Assembly (NCBI GenBank): GCA_013215655.1
Contig: JABSOX010000015.1
Location: 1-64,000 of the forward strand
Direction: 5' to 3'
From: Colwellia sp.
Lineage (GTDB): Bacteria; Pseudomonadota; Gammaproteobacteria; Enterobacterales; Alteromonadaceae
DNA: 64,000 bases
Shown: in pieces, positions 58,504 through 64,000 of the stretch
How the letters are laid out: each line of letters opens with the position of its first letter
Numbering within the stretch: the first letter of the stretch is position 1
The notes under the pieces: model-generated
Database searches by the model: none
The model's input: only the letters and a program-made list of their open reading frames with translations
Told to the model about the DNA's origin: nothing
Position numbers and translations under genes: made by a program

Positions 58504-58923
58504 ATGAACCTTGCTGAATTATTAAACCAACAGGAAGCTGAATTAAATAAACTACATTCATTGTTAAGCAATGAATTGGCTATATTAAAAAATCGTGATA
58601 TTGAATTGCTTGAAAACGCGGCAGCTGAAAAAGAAGCTTGTTTAAATGATATCAATCAAGTCGATCAATCAATAAAGCAACTCGCATCATTTGATGAGTT
58701 AAAACAAGATCAGACTTATGCTGAGCAAGTTACTCGCATCGCAACCTTGTTAAGTGAATGCAAAAAACAAAATGAAGTTAACGGACAAATTATTAATAAT
58801 AGCCAAATCGCGATGAATCGATTTAAAGCGATGTTGCAACAAAGTATTGCTAACAATTCGATGACTTATGATGAAAAAGGACGTACTAACGTTAAAGCCA
58901 CTTCTATTGGTATTAAAGCCTAA
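58504..58923 (+). CDS. flgN: FlgK/FlgL export chaperone FlgN
   Basis: A ~139-aa helical protein of the FlgN family, which chaperones FlgK and FlgL and can affect FlgM translation. MNLAELLNQQEAELNKLHSL and the LKNRDIELLENAAAEKEACL segment fit the family. ATGs at 58492, 58495 and 58504 are all possible; the first two overlap the flgM stop. The start at 58504 gives the family-like N-terminus. Confidence 0.9.
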   Translation: MNLAELLNQQEAELNKLHSLLSNELAILKNRDIELLENAAAEKEACLNDINQVDQSIKQLASFDELKQDQTYAEQVTRIATLLSECKKQNEVNGQIINNSQIAMNRFKAMLQQSIANNSMTYDEKGRTNVKATSIGIKA

Positions 58924-59048
58924 TCCCGATTCTATTAAGACCTAACATAAGACCTAAACCGATCTACTCTATTTTAAAAACTCTAAAAACCACAAGCGAC
59001 TAAGAATTTTTCATGTAGTGACTCATATAGAAATGCGTAGCAATTTTA

Positions 59049-59528
59049 TTAATAGTATTTAACATCTTTAATTTCTTTGCTGTTTGCTGACGCTAAATAA
59101 ATATCATAAACATCTTTAAAATCTAAACTGAGTTCAGTGGTATAACTATCACCAACAGGATAACTTTTAACGACCTTAGCACCACGAATAACACCTCGCA
59201 CTGATGACGCTAACGTTTCATTTTCAATAATTAAATTGGCAACTGTAGTATTTGCATTAATTTGCTGACCATAAATTTGTTCGGCAAGTTCAGCATAAGC
59301 GGCAATTTTTGAGGCTTTAATTGCCATTAACATCCGCTGTGTTTCATGAGGGGATCTTTGTAAACTAATGGGTGCATAACCTACTGCATGTATTACGGGG
59401 AATGACTTAGGCTTTACGGTTTGCCATTGCACATGTTTGTCATACACCATTGAACAGCCACTTAAGACACTGATAAAAAGGCCTATTGATAAACTTTTAG
59501 CATATAATGGTTTCATTAGCTGTTTCAT
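59049..59528 (-). CDS. flgP: Outer-membrane lipoprotein FlgP
   Basis: A 159-aa lipoprotein. The lipobox is FISVLSGCSM, and an LPP20-like domain follows (HAVGYAPISLQRSPHETQRM, IKASKIAAYAELAEQIYGQQ). In Vibrio FlgP forms part of the outer-membrane disc/H-ring around the polar flagellum together with FlgO and FlgT. flgT lies divergently next to it; flgO is not seen in the window. ATGs at 59528 and 59516 are possible starts. Confidence 0.88.
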   Translation of the reverse strand: MKQLMKPLYAKSLSIGLFISVLSGCSMVYDKHVQWQTVKPKSFPVIHAVGYAPISLQRSPHETQRMLMAIKASKIAAYAELAEQIYGQQINANTTVANLIIENETLASSVRGVIRGAKVVKSYPVGDSYTTELSLDFKDVYDIYLASANSKEIKDVKYY

Positions 59529-59781
59529 ATGTAGTGCCTCTTAACTGGTATTAACCGCGCTTTATGTTGCTTGAGTATTGACTAAATTTATAAACATTAT
59601 TGTCAATTGTTTGACAAGTGAACAAATCATTTACAAACATAGCGCTTATCTAGGTAACTTATACTGCATATACTGCATAATTCACGCCAATAAAGCAGGT
59701 AATTGAGGGCTAATGAAGGTAGGCATAAAACATGCATATTCACTAAGCTATAATCAGTAAATTTTTCACGTGGAAGTTATT
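59529..59781. other. Divergent flgP/flgT promoter region
   Basis: A 253-bp gene-free spacer. It holds the candidate sigma-54 box for flgT at 59721-59736 and a TTGACAA-rich stretch around 59608-59622. I do not see a clear promoter for flgP. Confidence 0.5.
59721..59736 (+). promoter_or_regulatory. Probable sigma-54 promoter for flgT
   Basis: AGGCATAAAACATGCA has GG and GC at the 10-nt spacing of sigma-54 promoters, about 46 bp upstream of the flgT ATG. Confidence 0.5.
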
Positions 59782-60945
59782 ATGCGTTTTTGGTTCCTAT
59801 GTTTATGTTCGATATTAATGAGCTTCTCAAGCCTCGCTCAGTGGTATGAAACACAAGGGCAAGCATTTATTACCAATGGTAATGCCCAAGCTGCCCGTAC
59901 TTTAGCCATGGAAAATGCGCTTAAGAAAGCGTTATTAGTTGCCGGCGCTTCAGTATCAAGCGTTCAACAAGTCGTAAATGGTCTTTTGACTCAAGATGAT
60001 ATTAGTATTCGAGCCAGTGGCAGTGTTAACTCCTTTGAATTAGTGAGTGAAACCCGACAAGGAAAAACTATAACGGTACAAATAAGAGCTGATATTTTCC
60101 CACAAGAGAAGCAATGCTTCTCATCTGACTATCGAAAATCCCTGTTATTAACTCGAAGCAATTTACTCTATCGTGAACAAGCTAACATTGGTGGAATTTA
60201 TGATATTGAAACTGAAGTTGTTCGTAGACTCGCAGCTAAAATAAATAATGAAGGACACTACCTTGACGCAAAATTGGCGATAGGGAAAAAATCTGAATTT
60301 ACACGATTGAATAAAACGCTACAAGCTGAGCGTATAAAAGAATTAACCATGTCGTTATCTGATATCACCGATACCCAATATGTGATGTTCTCTGAAATCC
60401 AAGATATCTCATTTGATCGCGAAATAACGAACGGCTGGCAATTTTGGCAGGAAGATGTTTACCAGCGTCATTTTAATATCAATATTTATATTTATAACGG
60501 TAATAGCGGTGAACAAGTTTTTTATCGTCAATATCGTAATATCGCGCCATGGGCATATACTAAAAGAGCACAAGTAAGTACCACAAGCCATACTTTTTGG
60601 ACTAGTGAGTACGGCAATATTATCGACCAAACACTTAATACGATGATCACTGACATTGATGAAAACATGATGTGCCAACCAACACGTGGAAAAATCATTC
60701 AAGTAGCTGGTAATAAAGTAAGATTTAACTTAGGTAAGAAACACGGTGTAAAAGTTGGCGATGAATTTTCGCTATTACATTCTAATAACTATATTAGTGA
60801 TTCAGGCAAAGTATATGCGGGTTATAACGTGAGTAACTATAAAGTTAAGGTCACTAGTGTTTCACAAGAAAGTGCCCTCGCAATTACCCCTGATGAAGAG
60901 CTATTAGGAAATATTCAAATTAGTGATATTGCGGTTAGATATTAG
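59782..60945 (+). CDS. flgT: H-ring protein FlgT
   Basis: A 387-aa periplasmic protein forming the H-ring of the sodium-type polar flagellum in Vibrio. A signal peptide (MRFWFLCLCSILMSFSSLAQ) precedes WYETQGQAFITNGNAQAART and two further domains; the C-terminal domain contains NKVRFNLGKKHGVKVGDEFS. I chose the ATG at 59782, with GGAAG 6 nt upstream, over the in-frame GTG at 59770. FlgT suggests an H-ring motor base. Confidence 0.93.
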   Translation: MRFWFLCLCSILMSFSSLAQWYETQGQAFITNGNAQAARTLAMENALKKALLVAGASVSSVQQVVNGLLTQDDISIRASGSVNSFELVSETRQGKTITVQIRADIFPQEKQCFSSDYRKSLLLTRSNLLYREQANIGGIYDIETEVVRRLAAKINNEGHYLDAKLAIGKKSEFTRLNKTLQAERIKELTMSLSDITDTQYVMFSEIQDISFDREITNGWQFWQEDVYQRHFNINIYIYNGNSGEQVFYRQYRNIAPWAYTKRAQVSTTSHTFWTSEYGNIIDQTLNTMITDIDENMMCQPTRGKIIQVAGNKVRFNLGKKHGVKVGDEFSLLHSNNYISDSGKVYAGYNVSNYKVKVTSVSQESALAITPDEELLGNIQISDIAVRY

Positions 60946-60991
60946 TACTTAATATCGCCAACAATTGACTTTAATAACTTCACAGATTAAA

Positions 60992-61023
60992 ACAGTAAAG
61001 TAACGATAATATTACTTTACTGT
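60992..61023. terminator. Hairpin after flgT
   Basis: The arms ACAGTAAAGTAA and TTACTTTACTGT form a 12-bp stem with an 8-nt loop, 46 bp after the flgT stop. No T-run follows, so it may be a weak terminator or an mRNA 3'-end protector. Confidence 0.5.
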
Positions 61024-61140
61024 GATGAAAAACTTGGTAATATCTTGTCAGTTACAGTGAGAGTGACTTTATAAATAAGTAATAGCAATTCGATAATTGA
61101 TGATAACCACACCATTCATATCACTTAAACAATCAAAAAT

Positions 61141-61217
61141 GGCTTCGTAGCTCAGCTGGATAGAGCAGCCCCCTCCTAAGGGGCAGGTCGCGCGTTCGAA
61201 TCGCGCCGAGGCCGCCA
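61141..61217 (+). tRNA. tRNA-Arg (anticodon CCU)
   Basis: A complete 77-nt cloverleaf. The acceptor arms GGCTTCG/CGAGGCC, D-arm GCTC/GAGC, anticodon stem GCCCC/GGGGC around CTCCTAA (anticodon CCT) and T-arm GCGCG-TTCGAAT-CGCGC are all paired, and the 3' CCA is encoded. It reads AGG codons. tRNA-Arg genes are common integration sites, but no integrase is seen beside it. Confidence 0.97.
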
Positions 61218-61229
61218 TACCTTTTTAAT

Positions 61230-62135
61230 TTAAAGTGCAGATAACGGCGCTAATTCAGCAACCATTTTCTCACCTAATTGCACGTTCTCAGATGAACCTG
61301 CCACAGCATTACGCGTATCTTCTACAATATGACCAATATTATCTAATATTTGATTGGCATCGTTTACTTGGCATTGAATACGTTCAATAACAGCTTCTGC
61401 CGCTGAGCTACTTTCTACTGATAACGAATGCATTTCATCTAAATCGCCAACAATATCAGTGGTAATTTCACGACTTTCTTCAATGCTGGTTACGACACTT
61501 TTTTGCTGAGTGATAATGTCATCTGAAATTTCCATAATCTTACCCATTTCTTCATGGATTTTTTCAGCTGAATCATTTGCCGTGCCTGCTAAGGCTCTTA
61601 CTTCATCAGCAACAACAGCAAAACCACGACCATGTTCACCAGCTCGTGCTGCTTCAATCGCAGCATTTAAGGCAAGTAAGTTTGTTTGGCTAGCTATATT
61701 TTTAATAGATTCAACCAATTGCGATATAGTTTTATTGTTATTGGTTAGACCTTCAAGTAATACTGCAAAATCAGCAATATTTTTCTCTGCTGTTAATATT
61801 TTTCCTGAAAGCCCTTTAAGTTGTTCGATACTTGAAGCACTTTTATCTGAGGTTTGTTTGGCGGCTGAAACCGACGATGAAGATAAGTCAGCTATATAAG
61901 CCGATTGTTCAACTAATTGTTCAACTAACTGCAAATTATTTTCAATATTCGCTAAACGTTGAGAAGATGATTGATTAACTGAATTAGCATTTTGGGTTAT
62001 TTGATGCGCTGTATCTTGAAAATTACTAGCGATGAGCTGATCCAAAATTCCCGCTTTATTTGTTAAGACTTCGAGTGTTTTTTTATTAATAACCGTTTCA
62101 TTATTTGCAACAGAGTTTGCTTTTGACCACCACAT
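61230..62135 (-). CDS. Soluble methyl-accepting chemotaxis protein (signalling domain)
   Basis: A 301-aa chemoreceptor consisting mainly of the cytoplasmic signalling coiled coil. The hairpin tip [20 protein letters not shown] with [13 protein letters not shown] is highly conserved and binds CheA/CheW. There is no transmembrane segment and no recognised ligand domain; the N-terminal ~60 residues are short and helical. It lies 38 bp downstream of the NrtS-like membrane protein on the same strand, so the two may be one transcript and possibly one sensory unit. Confidence 0.9.
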   Translation of the reverse strand: MWWSKANSVANNETVINKKTLEVLTNKAGILDQLIASNFQDTAHQITQNANSVNQSSSQRLANIENNLQLVEQLVEQSAYIADLSSSSVSAAKQTSDKSASSIEQLKGLSGKILTAEKNIADFAVLLEGLTNNNKTISQLVESIKNIASQTNLLALNAAIEAARAGEHGRGFAVVADEVRALAGTANDSAEKIHEEMGKIMEISDDIITQQKSVVTSIEESREITTDIVGDLDEMHSLSVESSSAAEAVIERIQCQVNDANQILDNIGHIVEDTRNAVAGSSENVQLGEKMVAELAPLSAL

Positions 62136-62173
62136 AAATTTTATCCTTTGATTAAAGTCATAAAAACAATCCC

Positions 62174-62389
62174 TTAAGGGTTTATTTTTGACTGAACACT
62201 ACTGTAAGTTGAGACCGCATAAGGGACAAAATACGTTAAAACTATTTTGACTAAATGTGTCGTTTGTATATTGCCAGAAATTATAATATCTCCATGATTT
62301 ATTAATGTGAGAATGGTTCCTACAATCGCTGCAATGATTAATGATCGTCTAAGAATTTTTCGTTCAATTGCAACAGCTAACCAATTCAA
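62174..62389 (-). CDS. NrtS-like small membrane protein (putative nitrate/nitrite transporter)
   Basis: A 71-aa protein with two membrane helices (about 15-32 and 46-63). The segments [18 protein letters not shown] and [15 protein letters not shown] resemble the NrtS family, tiny nitrate/nitrite transporters first known from marine cyanobacteria. The assignment is from motif memory and needs a profile search. Next to a soluble chemoreceptor it could serve as a membrane sensor module, which is inference. Confidence 0.7.
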   Translation of the reverse strand: MNWLAVAIERKILRRSLIIAAIVGTILTLINHGDIIISGNIQTTHLVKIVLTYFVPYAVSTYSSVQSKINP

Positions 62390-62635
62390 AATACTATCCT
62401 CTCAGTGATATCCTTAGATAAGGCGTCCAATATTGTCAGAAATAACAATAGATTTCATCACTTATCATAATTATAAGAAACAAAATGATAATTAAGGAGT
62501 TAAGAATTTAATAGTATTAAGTTTTATCCTGAATTTAATACTAGCACAGGACCAAATTATCACTCGATTGTTTTTCAAAAAGTGAGAGAAAAAAAGAGTA
62601 ACGGTAGGAAAATTAATAATAGAAAATAAAATGGA

Positions 62636-62662
62636 AATGCTCTATTTGATTAATAGAGCATT
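62636..62662 (-). terminator. Terminator after lysS
   Basis: The arms AATGCTCTATT and AATAGAGCATT form an 11-bp stem with a 5-nt loop, 22 bp after the lysS stop. The rest of the spacer 62390-62684 shows no gene. Confidence 0.7.
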
Positions 62663-62684
62663 TTATTGAAACAAGCTTTAAAAA

Positions 62685-64000
62685 CTAGCTTACTTCAGGA
62701 CGCATATGTGGAAATAAGATCACGTCTTTAATCGTTGGCGAGTCTGTAAATAACATCACTAAACGATCAATACCGATACCTTCACCAGCTGTTGGCGGTA
62801 AACCATATTCTAAAGCACAGATATAATCAGCATCGTAATGCATCGCTTCATCATCACCAGCATCTTTTTCTTCTACTTGTTTCTTAAAACGTGCTGCTTG
62901 ATCTTCTGCATCATTAAGCTCTGAGAAACCATTGGCTAATTCACGACCGCCAACAAAAAATTCAAATCGGTCAGTAATAAATGAATTGTTATCGTTACGA
63001 CGTGCTAGTGGTGAAACTTCCCATGGGTATTCTGTGATGAAAGTCGGTTGGTCTAATAAATGCTCAGCCACTTCTTCAAAAATTTCACAGATATATTTAC
63101 CCGGCCCCCAAACTTTTGCGGCATCACCCTCTTTTACGCCAACGGTTTTTGCCATCGCTTTAATGGCATCAAAGTTATTTTCAGGGTCACGAAGTGCAGC
63201 CTCATTTATTTGATGTCTTTCTTCTGCAAATTTAACAATAGCGTCAACCATAGATAAACGTTGAAATGATTGTCCAAAGTCATAGAATTTTTCTTCTACC
63301 ACTTCACCATCAGCATTTTTCACGGTATTACGGATCATCGTTGTTCCAAGTACATCTTGGGCAACTGTGCGTAACATTTCTTCCGTTAAATTCATTAAAT
63401 CATTAAAATCAGCATAAGCTTGATAGAATTCAATCATTGTAAATTCTGGATTATGGCGTGTTGAAATACCTTCATTACGGAAACTACGGTTGATTTCGAA
63501 CACTCGATCAAAGCCGCCCACCACTAAACGTTTTAAGTTAAGCTCTGGCGCAATACGTAGGTACATATCAAGATCAAAAGTATTATGATGCGTCATAAAA
63601 GGTTTAGCCGTTGCGCCGCCTGGTATGATTTGTAACATCGGCGTTTCAACTTCCATAAAATCACGTTCAACTAAAAAATTACGGATACCAGCAACAATTT
63701 TTGAACGCATTTTAAAAGTATTACGGGTATCTTCATTGATGATTAAATCAATATAACGTTGACGATACTTAGTTTCTTGATCTGACAAACCATGAAATTT
63801 TTCAGGTAGTGGACGTAATGATTTGGTTAACAAAGAGTATTCATTCATATTCACGTAAAGATCACCTTTACCTGATTTATGTAAAATACCTCTAATACCA
63901 ACAATATCACCAATATCTAAAGAGCCCCATTTAGCTCTTATTTCTTTTTGTACGGTTTTTTCAGCATAACCTTGAATACGACCTGATGAGTCTTGTATTA
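62685..64000 (-). CDS. lysS: Lysyl-tRNA synthetase LysS (3' part; gene runs off the window)
   Basis: A class II synthetase charging tRNA-Lys. The frame is open through the window edge, so the N-terminus lies outside. The part visible begins within the OB-fold anticodon-binding domain ([32 protein letters not shown]). The catalytic domain follows, with motif 2 at [20 protein letters not shown] and motif 3 at [13 protein letters not shown], and the C-terminus FPHMRPEVS. The ATG at 63854 is internal and not the start. This is a core housekeeping gene marking the edge of the flagellar region. Confidence 0.97.
   Translation of the reverse strand, partial: IQDSSGRIQGYAEKTVQKEIRAKWGSLDIGDIVGIRGILHKSGKGDLYVNMNEYSLLTKSLRPLPEKFHGLSDQETKYRQRYIDLIINEDTRNTFKMRSKIVAGIRNFLVERDFMEVETPMLQIIPGGATAKPFMTHHNTFDLDMYLRIAPELNLKRLVVGGFDRVFEINRSFRNEGISTRHNPEFTMIEFYQAYADFNDLMNLTEEMLRTVAQDVLGTTMIRNTVKNADGEVVEEKFYDFGQSFQRLSMVDAIVKFAEERHQINEAALRDPENNFDAIKAMAKTVGVKEGDAAKVWGPGKYICEIFEEVAEHLLDQPTFITEYPWEVSPLARRNDNNSFITDRFEFFVGGRELANGFSELNDAEDQAARFKKQVEEKDAGDDEAMHYDADYICALEYGLPPTAGEGIGIDRLVMLFTDSPTIKDVILFPHMRPEVS

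Noticed and set aside
61141-61217. tRNA-Arg as the attachment site of an integrated island
   Set aside because: No integrase and no direct repeat of the tRNA 3' end were seen in the window; lysS follows shortly after.

Overview
The window looks like the chromosome of a marine, polarly flagellated gammaproteobacterium of the Alteromonadales, most likely Colwellia or a close relative. The DNA is AT-rich. The flagellar genes follow the Vibrio/Shewanella/Colwellia layout: FlrA/FlrB regulators, the H-ring proteins FlgP and FlgT, CheV-CheR before flgB, and an FlgJ with a glucosaminidase domain. Genus is inferred from gene content only.

Layout. 1-2382 (-): flrA and the 5' part of flrB. 2592-4471 (+): a small unknown gene, two fliS copies and a FliT-sized protein. 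4838-6652 (-): a flagellin carrying a zinc metallopeptidase domain (flagellinolysin). 7019-23578 (+): a tightly overlapping flagellar glycan operon with a complete pseudaminic acid route (pseB, pseC, a cytidylyltransferase, pseG, pseI, a PseH-like GNAT) plus decorating enzymes: three formyltransferase-fold proteins, a PIG-L deacetylase, a PP-loop amidotransferase with HisH/HisF paralogues, a TPR-sulfotransferase and an M28-like protein. 23579-32700: an accessory zone with decayed ISAs1, RAYT, IS256 and IS5 remnants and a fused oxidoreductase/maf remnant. They surround an intact oxidoreductase and a five-gene cassette (AAC(3)-like acyltransferase, adenylating ligase, carrier protein, methyltransferase, M28-like protein). 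32728-43321 (-): maf glycosyltransferase, a very large fliD, flaG and two large flagellins. 43476-55290 (-): flgL to flgB. 55426-57223 (-): cheR, cheV. 57379-58923 (+): flgA, flgM, flgN. 59049-60945: flgP (-) and flgT (+). The end holds tRNA-Arg(CCU), a soluble chemoreceptor with an NrtS-like membrane protein, and partial lysS.

How it fits together. Promoter motifs readable in the sequence suggest a FlrA/sigma-54/sigma-28 cascade. Sigma-54 boxes precede flrB, flgF, flgL and the 700-aa flagellin, with weaker ones before flgB, flgA and flgT. Sigma-28 boxes precede the 693-aa flagellin, the flagellinolysin, the second fliS and flgM. The glycan operon would make a CMP-activated, formylated, amidinated or otherwise acylated pseudaminic acid, and Maf would place it on the flagellins.

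The most interesting items are the protease-flagellin, the adenylation/carrier-protein/acyltransferase cassette beside the pse operon, the HisF paralogue lacking the catalytic Asp11, and GTAG-headed REP-like hairpins together with a decayed REP-type transposase.
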